A DNA stretch of 29,961 nucleotides, taken from Haplomitrium mnioides (lineage: Eukaryota > Marchantiophyta > Haplomitriopsida > Calobryales). The notes under the pieces are model-generated. The model was not told where the DNA came from and did no database searches. It was given only the letters and a program-made list of their open reading frames with translations. The DNA lies in the NCBI GenBank assembly GCA_049999725.1, contig JBNGIS010025418.1, forward strand, positions 25,419-55,379, in the 5' to 3' direction. Every line of letters starts with the position of its first letter. Position 1 is the stretch's first letter. The position numbers and the translations under genes were made by a program. Of this stretch, positions 1 through 9,912 are shown in pieces.

Positions 1-1674
1 TTCCAAAAAAAGAAGAAGTTCCTGTTCTGAGTAGCCTGTTCTTGGTTCAAAGTAGCGGTTGTTTTTACTTCATGAATTCACAATCCAAATCTTCAAATAC
101 ATCAATGCTGTAAGGTTTGAATTGCAAAGGTGAGGGAGTGCTCTCTCTCTCTCTATTCATTCACCAAATTCATGTGCATGAGAGCTCTCTCTAAAAACTC
201 ACACGGAAACAACTACAATAATAGCAGTTATCCGTTTTGCTGCTGGTCACCACCAACATATCGTATAAGAACCTAATGGCCTAAATGTAACTCTCCATAG
301 CTAAAATTTTACACCTCTTAACTAACTTCTAACAATGTTAAAAAAACCTAACTAACGATTATCCCCTTCTCTTTTCAAGCTTTCTCATTTACACCCATGC
401 AGCCTTTTGAACTTTCAAATTTTTGCACTATCATGTTTCTCCAATCTTCCCAATTTCAAACTTTTACGTCTTTGATACTCCTTTTTGAATTTTCAAGTAT
501 CAGGTCCTCTTCTGCTGTTTTGAAATTTTACTTTTCCACCCACGACCAGCTTTCCAATTTCGAGCTTTCTCCGATCTTCCGTGAGATGATTCACACTTCC
601 GAATTAGTCTCAAGGCTTTTTGATTTCCCATTGTCTGGATTCACCGAGCTGCTGCTTCTCCCAAATTTTTGTCGTGTTGCCAATCAACTCCTATCTTGTA
701 TCAATCAAACTTCCAGATTAGTGTTGATCCAATCTTAAGCAGCCAATCTAAGCTGCTGATCCAATCTGCCAATCTCTGTCAATGCTATCAACATTTTTGA
801 TGCCTCCTATTGAGTTTTGTTCCGATGTGGCCGATTAGATTTCTGAATTTCAAGGTAGCTGATCAAATTTCTGAGCTCCTCTCGATTCGATCAATCCTTT
901 GAAAAATTCAGTGAACTTCAACTAGTCAATGTATTTTTTTTTTCTGAACCATTTGCCTTAAAATTGGTTGCATTGGAAGCACCTTGAAAAGATCTTTCCA
1001 ACGAGCCTTTGCATGCACAAAAATGACACTAACTTGTTAGTCAAATTTTCAAATTTCAGAGAGGGCTCTTGTAGAATTCTCGAATTCTTATGGATGTGGG
1101 CGAACTTGCTCCTCCTTCAATGTGGCTGATCAGACATCCCTAGGCGCTGCCAATCGATCTTCCAATTTCTGATGTGACTGATCTATGTGTCCAATTTTGC
1201 TGTAAATTTCTATACAATAAAATCCCTCCGATCAAATTGTGCTGTCCAATTGATCTACTGATTTGATATGGCTTGGAGTTTCTCTTAGATTGCTGCTAGT
1301 CTGATTTTCTGGCTTCAATTCGCAGCTCTATTCTTCCAATCAAATTTTGAACATGCTGAATCCCTGTCTAGATCTACCTCCTTTTTTTGCTTTGAAGATC
1401 ACTCTCCCTCGAACTGATTTGGCCTTTCTTCACTGGTGCTTCTGCCCTCCTATTCGGGGAAGGCAGATTGCCTTTCGACTCCATAAATTTTAAGTTTCTT
1501 GAATCATTAATTTGTGGTCTGTTCATGATTGAAGCCTACTCCATAATGATGCTTCAGGTCTCAATAGTTACACCTCAAGCTCACTCTCTTGATCACTAAC
1601 ATCCTCACTCCATATTGAAACTGGTTGCGATTCTTGAAGCTACTTCCTCACTTGTGCCTGTTGCAGCTCAAGGC

Positions 1675-1704
1675 GGGAGGGGTGGGGTGGGGGGCGCGCG
1701 GGGG
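1675..1704 (+). other. G-quadruplex-forming run
   Basis: Four G-runs of 3, 4, 4 and 6 bases at 1675-1694 are separated by single bases (A, T, T), followed by CGCGC and five more Gs. This fits the strictest G-quadruplex pattern with one-base loops, on the plus strand. It lies about 50 bp upstream of the plus-strand TATA at 1744. G-quadruplex motifs are known to be enriched in plant LTRs. In element sense this strand is the complement of the RNA. Confidence 0.7.
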
Positions 1705-1710
1705 TTCTAA

Positions 1711-1836
1711 TCCCATAAGTTCTTTGCATTTGCCCCGTTGATGTATAAAAGGGGTTTTCCCCTTTCGAATAGCATCCCCTATATGGGGTATAAGGCTCTC
1801 ACATATATCCATCTCTCGCCCTTGGACAGACCTAGT
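1711..1836 (+). promoter_or_regulatory. Plus-strand promoter-like module in element 1 LTR
   Basis: TCCCATAAG starts at 1711 and TATAAAAG at 1744, 33 bp apart. A perfect AAAGGGG/CCCCTTT stem with a TTTT loop (1748-1765) and a CCCC/GGGG stem (1776-1788) follow, then TATAAGGC and CCCTTGGACAGACC starting at 1819. The same order recurs at 7972-8103 in the LTR of a different family. The module points away from the LTR and into the 3' end of pol, antisense to it. Promoter activity is inferred from TATA context and conservation only. Confidence 0.45.
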
Positions 1837-1948
1837 CCAAGCTCCTCCTTGGCCTTCAACATATATATCTCATGGGGTAGACTATCCTCTAACAATAGGG
1901 TAGATTGTGTAGTGTAGGGGCTAGTTGACCCTCGATATTAGATTAGTT

Positions 1949-1980
1949 TTATTATTATTATTATTGCTATTATTTTATTA
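1949..1980. repeat. ATT microsatellite
   Basis: A run of TTA/ATT triplets with a few interruptions, at the integrase-proximal edge of the element 1 LTR. The matching place in the element 2 LTR (about 8203-8230) is also T-rich, with GTTAGTTTTATTA in common. Confidence 0.8.
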
Positions 1981-2030
1981 TTTTCTTTTCATTTTATCAT
2001 GAAGCCCAGAATGATTCCTCATACTTACTG

Positions 2031-2043
2031 GCCCCCTAAAATA
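2031..2043 (-). other. Candidate polypurine tract of element 1
   Basis: In minus sense this reads TTTTAGGGGGC, just after the integrase remnant and about 10 bp before a TG that could start the 3' LTR. Polypurine tracts prime plus-strand DNA synthesis in LTR retrotransposons and sit directly beside the 3' LTR. The match is short and the spacing is not ideal. Confidence 0.35.
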
Positions 2044-2229
2044 AAGATCCTTCTTCTTATCTCTTGGATACATCGCTGCGATTCTTTGACAGAAAATAGG
2101 CCCAAGGCCCTCGAACACTATAGAGGCAACATCTTATTGATCTGTGTAACTTCATAACACAAGACATGAAGAATACTCGTGCGCGCAAATCTCTAAGAAA
2201 ATATTTTTATATCACACAAATAACTTTTA

Positions 2230-2965
2230 ATCTGACATATGCGCCCTTCTTCAGCTGATCATGATGTTGCAGTGGATCGTTTAGTTGATTATTCCTTCTA
2301 AGTGATGGGATCATGTCACCACAATGATCAATGAGAGCTTGCTCATATAAACTTCAAACTCATCACGAAATTCAGTACCTTCATAAGTCAACACTTTAGG
2401 AGGTGCTCCAAAATGACTGAGAACTCGATCCAAGAAAGTGACAACCACTCCTCCGCTGGTCATTGTCTGGCAATGCTACCAACTCAATTCACTGGGAGAA
2501 ATGCTCCACCATCACCAATACATACCTATTGTGCCGTTGGGTCAAAGGCAATGCACCTACAAAATCCAAACTCCAACAATATCCTAAACCCATGATAGGT
2601 AGTGGCTGCAGTTGAGAAGTGGGAGCATTAAACGATGATCGGACTCTATCACACACCACACACTTGATGATTCACTGCTGTATATCAATGTTCATGCCTT
2701 GCCACTAGTATTATATCTACATCAAACTGTATGTGCGCTTCACCCCAAAATCTCCTAACTCTTCATAGCCATGTCGCATCACTGCAAGATGAAAGATCAG
2801 CTTATGCACTACACGTACCTTTCCATCAGTCTATACCCATAAAATTTGAGCTCCTTACCATCGAAATCTCTTGGCTCACTGCTGGACTCTATCTCTCTTC
2901 TTGGCATCAAGTTGTCTACTTAGAAAACCTATGCATAGATACTCCATCACATGCTCATCATTGTG
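2230..2965 (-). pseudogene. Integrase remnant of element 1
   Basis: This encodes the C-terminal part of a Ty3/gypsy pol: an integrase that joined element DNA to the host. Read on the minus strand with frameshifts, it has a decayed HHCC zinc finger (RHGYEELGDFG, then CVVCDRVRSS, with the second His position now Asp), then SLDFVGALPL and YVLVMVEHFS of the catalytic core. LVALPDN and a GTEFRDEF segment follow, and the match fades near 2230. A TGA at 2489-2491 replaces the Trp expected after HFS-x, a one-base G-to-A change. Several more stops interrupt the zinc-finger part. It lies directly downstream of the RNase H remnant, as in normal gag-PR-RT-RH-IN order. It is clearly dead. Confidence 0.8.
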
Positions 2966-2971
2966 AATATC

Positions 2972-4053
2972 TTAATCCAAGTTAGAATCCTCAACTCTAT
3001 TTCTTCTTGAAGTCTCAACAACAACTTTATCAACAAGGTCAACCACCAATCCACTCCAATGTGGCATCCAAGAAAGAAAGGCAAACACATGCCAACCTGA
3101 CACCATCTCCTTTTTAGACTCCTCATGCCAATGCACACTAGTCTCATCATGTTGGCTTGTGGATGGGCTATGACTCAATCCATTTGCATCAAAGTTGGTT
3201 GTACTAGACCTTTGAACCAATTGGAAGTTGTACTCATGCAACATCAATGCCCACCTGGCAAGCTTACACTTGAGTTTTTCATATGTCATCAACCATTTAA
3301 GGGGTTGATGATCTATTCCAAAGTGAATAGAGTACCAAACAAATAACGACAAAAGTGTGTTATAGCCTACACTGTTGCCAAATACTCTCCCTCATAGGAA
3401 TTACACTTAGCTTAGCTGAATTATTCAATCTACTCGCAAAGGCTACAACAAACTCTTATCTCTTGTCATCTTTTTGGGTCAACAATGTTCCCAGCCATGC
3501 TTTACTCGAATTAGTGTAAAGTTGAAACGGTCACCTTGCAAGAGTTCTCGTCAAAATAGGCATTGAAGTCAATCTACTTTTCAACTCCTATAAAGCCATC
3601 TCATGGTCTTCACCCCAAATTCATTCTTGATCCAACTTGGTGAGCATGGTCAAAGGCTTGGTAATCTGGCTAAAGCCTTTCACATCTCTTTTGTAATAAC
3701 TAGCCAATCCCAAAAATACACAAACTTTATTCACATCAGTGATTTGTCGAATATTAGCAATGGCACTCACCTTGGTTTGCAACACAACAAACACTCCTAG
3801 ATAGATAGTGTGTCCTAGATACTCAATGTGGTCTTGGAAGAATTTACACTTGCCTAAATGCAACTTCAACCCATGGTACTTGAGCTTGTCAAACACCACC
3901 TACAAATGCATGTGGTGCTCATCTACATGTGCTAAATATACCAAATTATTGTTGCTATAGCACTTGACAAAGTCGAAGTTTGCAAGAACTTTGTCCATCT
4001 TTCTGAGGAATTCAACGGGTGCGTTCTTCAACCTAAAATGGTAAGAATAGTCA
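2972..4053 (-). pseudogene. RT (C-terminal half) and RNase H of element 1
   Basis: This is the middle of a Ty3/gypsy pol, which copied element RNA to DNA and degraded the RNA. In minus sense it opens with LKNAPVEFLRKMDKVL and FVKCY. The catalytic YxDD box is changed to YSNN (NN codons 3948-3953). KCKFFQDHIEYLGHTIY and FLGLASYYKR follow, then RNase H with LTQKDD, DHQPLKWLM and KLARWALMLHEYNFQ. The first RNase H aspartate is also Asn (3510-3512). A TAG at 3900-3902 stands where the family has Gln. The RT N-terminal half is absent: the frame stops at 4053, exactly where the element 2 LTR begins. Both catalytic centres are lost, so it cannot have worked in its present form. Confidence 0.88.
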
Positions 4054-4260
4054 TGTAACGCCCCTTCCTCCTTCCTTAACCTCCAATTGATGCTATTTCA
4101 GAGGAAAGGGGGGACAAAGAATAACTAGGCTCTTTAATGAGACGGCCCCAACACCTTCATTAGTGAATTCAGGTCTGAATAATCCTGAACTTCTCACCTT
4201 GCCTTTCCACCCTTCTCTCAACCTACCTAGACACAAGACATACCTGTCTTCCTCTCTACC

Positions 4261-4267
4261 ATATATA
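4261..4267 (-). promoter_or_regulatory. Possible sense-strand TATA of element 2 LTR
   Basis: In minus sense this reads CTCTATATATGG, about 210 bp before the LTR end, a normal place for the LTR promoter. The partner copy at 11933-11939 reads TGTATG in the same place. The two differences are C/T on the plus strand, so the TATA in this copy could have arisen by decay. Function is doubtful. Confidence 0.3.
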
Positions 4268-5549
4268 GAGCAACCACAACTCAAATGATTTTGGGGTACA
4301 TCCAACATTGTGCTTGATGTAAATCTTGATTGAAGATATTCAATGTCACCTCCTATGAATAGGGGTGTATGCAATTATTACACAAGAATGGTCTTGCAGC
4401 ATTCTTCTACAAGCTGCATCATAACACCACCAAGGCTAAACACTCCTCTAAGTACTGAACTATCAATAGGGCCAGCTACTCCAACACCCAAACAAGCAGA
4501 GCTATCTGATTTATTCTCTCAACATAATGGAAATTATAACTCAAGCATGGAACTCCATCTTCTAGCTCTCATAGATATGTGCAGAACTAGCTTCCTCTCT
4601 TACTAACTCTCCTAACATCACTATGCAAACACAACAACACCAAAAACAATATTCTCCCTGCTACTCTATCCCCACTCACACACCCTGTCCAGATAGTTTT
4701 TTAACTTCCCTCGCAAGAAGCCATGAATTTACTTCCTCAGGCTAGGAAGAGGTCTTGTTTAACTTCCACCTTTGGAAGACAACCCTCTCAATTGTTGGAT
4801 CACCCACTCCACCCGAGAATTGGCTGGATCTTCCCCGTAGTGCGCAGGCACTAACATGGCCACTCCTCTCCCTTCTCCACAAGATTTTAACACCAGCAAC
4901 ACTCTCCTAATGCTTTTGGGACTGATCTCTTGCACAAACTAAAGCTGAGACGACACCAAGACCCCACCTTGGCTGCCCCTCACGAAATACAAACTGAAAG
5001 AATCCTTCTCTCCTCTAAGTGTTGGTCCACCTCCAAATGTTGGTCTGCCTTCAAATGTGAGTCAACTTGAGTAGTCTGAGCCTCTAGAGCCTCCTGCTCA
5101 ACGATTCCCAGCACCTCCTCAGTCCACCTTCACCCTATGATGGCCTTCCCTCACGAGTACACCCACCTCACCAGAGGTCTTACCAGAATTCTCTCCTCCG
5201 TATCCTACTGCTTTCTCTACATAAAATTATCTGTCCTTGTAACATCAAAGTGAGGTCCCCTATATCCCCACACGCGAATTTTCTCCTACCTTTTGTTTTT
5301 TCCCCTCTTTGCGATTTGGATTGTTGTTGGTTTTGGATGTTGATCAGTGGAAGTTTGGCGTAGATCCACAAAGGTTTGGCACAGACCGTAGAATGAAAAC
5401 TCCAAGGTTTGACTTAATTCTACAATGTAATGAAGCTTGGCGCAGATCTGATGTTAATTCCAAAGGTTTGGCTTAATTTTGTAAGGCGACAAAGCTCGGC
5501 ACAAATCTTTTTGTGAATTCCGAGGTTCGTTCCGAAGTTGACTATCAAT

Positions 5550-5667
5550 CCGAAGAGTTCTATGGGCTCCCTCAAAGCACCACATTTCCGCATAGGTCCA
5601 CGGACACTCCGAAGAATCCTACGGGCTCCCTCAAAGCGCCATGTTTCCGCAAAGGTCCAAGATTCTT
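5550..5667. repeat. 59 bp direct repeat, two units
   Basis: Units 5550-5608 and 5609-5667 both begin CCGAAGA and share GGGCTCCCTCAAAGC and a TTTCCGCA-AGGTCC tract. The same pair occurs in the second LTR copy (13221-13279 and 13280-13338), so the duplication predates the split of the two LTRs. Just upstream, about 5345-5530, looser repeats of TTGGCGCAGATC and CCAAAGGTTTGGC occur every 60 bp or so. Confidence 0.8.
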
Positions 5668-5879
5668 GCAGAACCTCTAAGATTCCCACAGAATCTCTAA
5701 GATCCCCGCTGATTTCCCAGATTCCCACTGAGGGTGCCACGTAGTCCGTTGTGGCGTCGTCCGATGCCGCCCCGCAAAGGGGTAGGCAGACCGTCACGCT
5801 GACAGTTTGTTGACCCACTGACTTTCCCAAGGCCTTCCGCAATTGCCACATCATCTGCAATGCTCTTGATCCTCTGAAT

Positions 5880-6560
5880 AAGAACTACAAAAGACCTTTG
5901 TTTTTGCCCCCGTTGGATTAGTGATAGATCCTCTTTTTGGCCCCGCTTCCTCCTCCGTCGGATTTGTGCTAGATTGCCTCTTTGGCATCCTTGGTTCTCC
6001 TATGGTCGGATCTGTGATTCGTCATCCTTTCGGCTGATCCCTTCTTGATTCTTCTTGTCGAACCTTTGATATATCATCGTTTCAGCACTGCTTGCTTCTC
6101 CTTGGACTGTTGATAAATCTCTGTTTCAATACTCTTTCTTCCTATAATGGAGCTGCGCTATATCCTTGTTTCGGCAACCCTTGTTCTCTCCCCAACGGAT
6201 CATTGTTAAGTAGTCTCTCCACTTAGGAAGGTCAATCGGATCCCCGTTAATTAGAATTCCCACATCAGAAGACATATTGGAACCCCTTTAAGTGGGCTCC
6301 CTTTGTTTCTCCTCTAGCCGGACCGTCGATTTATTGCCCTTTCGGTATCTTGTTCCCCTTCTGGTCAGACTGTCAATTTATCACTATTTTGACACCTTCT
6401 GTCGGACTTTTGATTTATTGCCCTTTCGACACCCTCGTTCCTCCTCTAACGGATCATTGATAAGTGGATGTTTTGGCACCTTTTTCCCCATCTGGCCAGA
6501 CCGTCGATAGGTCACTGTTTCAGCGCCTTGTTCTTCATGTGAAACATTGTCTTATCTTCA
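5880..6560. repeat. Degenerate 45-60 bp tandem repeats within LTR
   Basis: Successive segments resemble TTGTTCTCCTCTGGTCGG, then GATTTATC or similar, then CCTTTCGGCAC. Spacing varies from about 43 to 60 bp over roughly a dozen units. The same array is present at about 13550-14230. A further motif, AGCTCAATGTAAGAACA, recurs three times between 6660 and 6790. The boundaries are approximate. Confidence 0.6.
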
Positions 6561-6766
6561 TTTCGAATTCCTCTTCTTCTCTACATCAGACTCTTCCTTC
6601 TCGATAATTCCCTTGATATAGGAACCCTTAGAGGCTCCTTCTCTTCACTAAGGTGTGAATTAGCTCAATGTAAGAACAATGAAGAAGTCTTCTTCCTAGT
6701 TAACTCATTGACAAGCTCGTTGTAAGAACACCGCACGCTAGAGCTCCTTTAACTGACTCGTGGAAA

Positions 6767-7971
6767 AGTTTGATGTAAGAATGATAGACTCTGTAGATCC
6801 ATTTCGAACTTCTGAAGACGTCTGATTCGAACTTTCAAAATCACCTTCCTCTCATCCAAATCTTTGACATGTCATCCTTTCGACCGATTAATCATTATCC
6901 CACTTCAGATCCCTCTTAGCAAGGCTCCCCACATCGGAAGCTCAAACAGAACCCTGTTTACTAGTCCGCTCCACATTGGAAGACGAATTGGAACCAACTT
7001 AAGTGGGCTCCCCACTTAGGAAGGCTGGTTTCCGCCCCGTTCTTTGGATCATGCACCATGGACATCGGACCTTGACTCTTCGCAGATCAATTGACCGTTC
7101 GTCATTTTGCTCATTCTTATTTGATTTTTCATTTTCTCCTTTCAAACCAATCCATGAGTTGATCATTCGATGCAGCTCCTCTCCATTCGATTGTGCAACG
7201 AGGATTCTTCTTCCCAGGCAGCTTGCTCGTTCATCATCTCTTCAGCACAATCTGCAGCCTTTGTTTTAGATCAGGTAACCTTCTTTTTTGTTGTTCAATT
7301 CTCAAACCGGACGCATCACTACTTCACTCAATCAACACTAGCATTTCGATTTTGTAGCGTAGCATCCTTCATCCGCTCTCTTCATCACAGAATTCTTTCA
7401 TCGCAGGGCTCTCTATTCCTTGCACAGGCGTTTCTTCACAGCTGGAGTTTGCAACGCAACGTATTTCCTCATCAAATCATGGCTTCTTTGCTCCATCACG
7501 ATATTCACTCTTATATTCAAATCCAAGAGCCAAATCCAAATTCTCCTTGAGATTCTTCACGTTCTCACTTAATTTCGTCCCAACTCCTCATTACATTAAA
7601 ACCACAATATGTCTCCAACTTGACCATAATTCTTTGAACTTCATCTCACCACCAGATACGCCAGCAAGATGTTGTTTCCAAACGCCAACCAACTCAACCC
7701 ACAGAGCAAGCCTTATATCCGATTCTCCTCTCTCACAATTCATGCCCTCAATTTCTGCAATAAAATTCCCTGGAAAAATCCCCCTTTCAACTTCCAATTT
7801 CTGTGCTTCACAGTCCCCGCAATTCGATCCCTTCCTTGGCCTGCACCCGATCAAGCTCTCCCTTGCAATTCGATCACCTGTTGTGCATTCAATCCCGTCC
7901 TCGGCCTGCACACGGTCAATCTCTCCCTCACCGCACAGCTGTTTGCTCGTCGAACGTCAGCTCGGGAGATA
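6767..7971. other. CT-rich LTR segment unique to the 3' copy
   Basis: This 1.2 kb lies inside the 3' LTR but has no partner, because the second copy ends at the position matching 6766. The first 260 bases carry variants of the CCACATYGGAAG and AAGTGGGCTCCC motifs also found at about 6210-6300. The rest, 7030-7971, is pyrimidine-rich on the plus strand. It has overlapping plus-strand open frames of 88 to 154 codons, with no recognisable domain and a composition explained by CT richness. I see no gene here. Confidence 0.55.
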
Positions 7972-8103
7972 TCCCATAAGTCCTTCTCCAGAAGGCACAT
8001 GCACTATATAAGCCTCTCACTCCTCTCTTCTTTCGAGAGGCAGCCCTCTAGAGAGGTGTAAGGCCACTTGCATATCCACTTCCTGCCCTTGGACGGACCT
8101 AGT
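7972..8103 (+). promoter_or_regulatory. Plus-strand promoter-like module in element 2 LTR
   Basis: TCCCATAAG starts at 7972 and TATATAAG at 8005, again 33 bp apart. A perfect GCCTCTC/GAGAGGC stem (8012-8018 with 8035-8041) and a CCTCT/AGAGG palindrome (8045-8056) follow, then GTGTAAGGC and CCCTTGGACGGACC starting at 8086. The context CACTATATAAGCCTCTC resembles a good plant core promoter. It points into the 3' end of pol and is antisense to it. Order, spacing and end boxes match the module at 1711-1836 although the stem bases differ. Confidence 0.5.
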
Positions 8104-8358
8104 TCAGGGCTTACCCTTCCCTAGGGCATGCTGTCATCTGAGTTAGATAGTTAGTTAGATACAAGGTTAGTAGGCTTGGCTTGGCCTCCGACAAATAGGT
8201 TAGTTTTATTACTTTTTATATTTTTATTTCTCCATCAAACCTCTGAAGTAAACTTGTCCTGATCCAACCTAACACCACATTCCAGTAGATTCCTTCCATG
8301 ACTTGTGGCCTCAATCCTCCCCTTCTCTCCAACCCTATCTTCAAACCAAACTGACATT

Positions 8359-8369
8359 ACTCCCCTTTT
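8359..8369 (-). other. Polypurine tract of element 2
   Basis: In minus sense this reads AAAAGGGGAGT, followed by AA and then the TGTCAG that starts the LTR. The position, between the end of pol (stop at 8545-8547) and an LTR boundary, is that of the plus-strand primer in LTR retrotransposons. It fixes the LTR at lower coordinates as the 3' LTR of a minus-strand element. Confidence 0.65.
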
Positions 8370-8544
8370 AAATGTGAAGCGTTCCCGCAAACATCCATCT
8401 TTCAGTTGGGTAACTCTTTCGCTGCATTTCACGCTCACCACACCACCTCTACTTTTAAAAGAAAATTACCAAATACTAGTTATTTACATTCCATCTAGCC
8501 TCGCCTTGCTGGTTACCACCTGTACGTTTTTGAGAACCTCCCAA

Positions 8545-9912
8545 CTAGTGAGTTACCATCGCTTCTCTCTCCTCCCGCTCTCTATTGACATATTTCTTGA
8601 GCCGATCATAGTGTACCCAATTGGTGATCCTCTCTCCTTCCAAAGTCTCCAACTCTGTTGACCCGTTTGAATGCAGCTTAGTAAGCACGAATGGTCCCAT
8701 CTACCTGGTGTGCAACTTCCCAAGAAAATGCACCACCCTGCTATCATATAACAACACAAGATCCCCGTTTTGCACATCCATCGGTTTGAGCCCTTTATCA
8801 TGTTGCTTTTTCCTCAACTCTTGTTGGTGCTCCAACAATCCTTGGGCCTGCACTCACGTCTCCTCTAACACCTCTAGCTGATGTATTCTTTCTTTCCTGC
8901 TTTGGTCTTCCCCCAACCTCTCTTCAGTTAACACCCTCGCCGTTGGCACGTTGAATTCTACAAGTACTAGGGCGTGCTGCCCGAAAACCAGAAAGTAGGG
9001 GCAGTGGCCTGTCGTAGTCTTGTAAGCTACATTGTAGGTGTGGGTTGCTATTAGCAACTTCAAATCCCAATCTGATTTGTGAGTAGCTACTGACTTGTTG
9101 AGGATTTTCCCCATTATCCCGTTTGCTCTCTCTGTCAGCCCATTGGCCTTCGGATGATAGGCTGTAGTCTGGCGGTGCTTGATCAAGTATTGGCTAGTTA
9201 AATCTTGCACCACCCGGTTTACGAAGTGCGTGCCTTGGTCGCTGACCAGCTCCAGTGGTGCACCAAACCTGCAAAAAATCTGCTAATATAGAAAGGCTAC
9301 AACAGTCCTTGCATCATCTTTTTGAGTGGCCCTTGCTTCGACCCACTTAGTTGCGTAGTCTGTAACCAATAGGATGTATCAGTTTCCCCGACGAGTGGAG
9401 GGTGCAATGGGCCCAATGAAGTCGATACCCCACTTCTCAAAAGGCACCAATGGGATAATTGGAACCAACGGATGATGCTGAGAGGCCGCTGGTCTCCCTG
9501 TTCTTTGACGGGAGTCGCATTTCTTCACAAATAAATACACATCCATGTGCATGGTAGGCCACCAGTATCCTACACTCAGCACTTTCCGTACTGTGATTTC
9601 TGCCGCGAAGTGGCCACCCATCTCTTCTCCATGTAGTGCCCTCATCACCACCATGGCTTGATCTTTCTCCAAGCACCTTCTGATTGTTCCATCCATCCCT
9701 TGCTTATGCAACACCCATTTTATCATCAAATAAGGCTTCACCTTCCGGAGCAAGACTGCTGCTGCCTCTCTGCTGTTGCCTTTCGATAACTGTACGGAAA
9801 GTTTGAAGTGTATAATATTAGAATATTTTGTGGGCTTCCCCGCTCTAGTATGAAATAGGTCCTCATCTGGAAAAGTGTCATCTACCTCATTTGCATTGAT
9901 TGGCCCGTCCAC
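8545..9912 (-). pseudogene. Integrase of element 2 (Ty3/gypsy, Athila/Tat-like)
   Basis: The integrase that inserted element 2 DNA. It reads in one frame from 9912 to a natural-looking stop at 8545-8547. The zinc finger has ALHGEEMGGHFAA and CDSRQRTGRP (the second His pair and first Cys are visible; the last Cys is Ser). The core begins KWGIDFIGP. All three catalytic acids remain: Asp at 9358-9360 (VTDYATKW), Asp at 9238-9240 (SDQGTHF) and Glu at 9130-9132 (LTERANG), with 35 residues between the last two, the D35E spacing. The C-terminal part ends TNWVHYDRLKKYVN. Four in-frame stops (9379-9381, 9283-9285, 8854-8856, 8701-8703) each fit a single C-to-T or G-to-A change. Confidence 0.9.

Larger units (their letters stand above)
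1..2021 (-). mobile_element. Probable partial 3' LTR of element 1 (Ty3/gypsy)
   Basis: This stretch has no convincing gene; its open frames, including one of 113 codons at 397-738, match nothing I recognise. It lies just downstream (minus sense) of the element 1 integrase and of a polypurine-like run at 2031-2043, the usual place for a 3' LTR. The LTR would begin in minus sense at a TG near 2021 and run past the window start. Its integrase-proximal end shares a conserved block with the LTR of element 2 (TATA, then CCCTTGGACRGACCTAGT). It also holds a CT repeat near 139-153, a G-rich run at 1675-1704 and an ATT repeat near 1949-1980. No second copy was found in the window, so LTR status is inferred. 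Confidence 0.45.
4054..8356 (-). mobile_element. 3' LTR of element 2, about 4.3 kb
   Basis: In minus sense this unit runs from TGTCAG (8356) to GCGTTACA (4054), giving the expected TGT...ACA ends. It abuts a polypurine tract at 8359-8369, just downstream of pol. Its lower end lies directly against the interrupted RT of element 1, with AGTCA outside, a candidate 5 bp target site. The first 2713 bp (4054-6766) recur at 11726-14437 with a net length difference of one base. By eye, 4093-4374 differs from its partner at about 15 of 282 positions. The LTR contains several internal short-repeat families and no convincing gene; its open frames are unconserved. It is long for an LTR, though multi-kilobase LTRs are known in large plant genomes. 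Confidence 0.72.

Noticed and set aside
397-738. 113-codon plus-strand frame as a host gene
   Set aside because: It is Ser/Leu/Phe-rich with no domain, lies inside a probable LTR, and shows no splice or promoter context.
1744-1750. TATA at 1744 (and 8005) as the promoter of a host gene
   Set aside because: Downstream there is only the antisense strand of pol remnants and no plausible plus-strand gene. The module recurs in LTRs, so it belongs to the elements.
4093-4374. 93-codon minus-strand open frame, also present at 11765-12046, as a possible conserved LTR gene
   Set aside because: The two copies differ at about 15 of 282 bases and about ten of these change the residue, as expected without protein-level selection. 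Conservation follows from LTR duplication.
7003-8061. Overlapping plus-strand open frames of 88, 126, 154 and 130 codons
   Set aside because: The region is CT-rich, which suppresses stops. There is no recognisable domain, the frames overlap one another, and no conservation can be tested because the second LTR copy lacks this part.
4054-8356. Reading the element 2 LTR as plus-oriented because of its TG...CA ends and plus-strand TATA
   Set aside because: The polypurine tract and the end of integrase lie on the minus strand immediately beside it, which fixes it as a 3' LTR of a minus-strand element. No primer binding site follows it on the plus strand.
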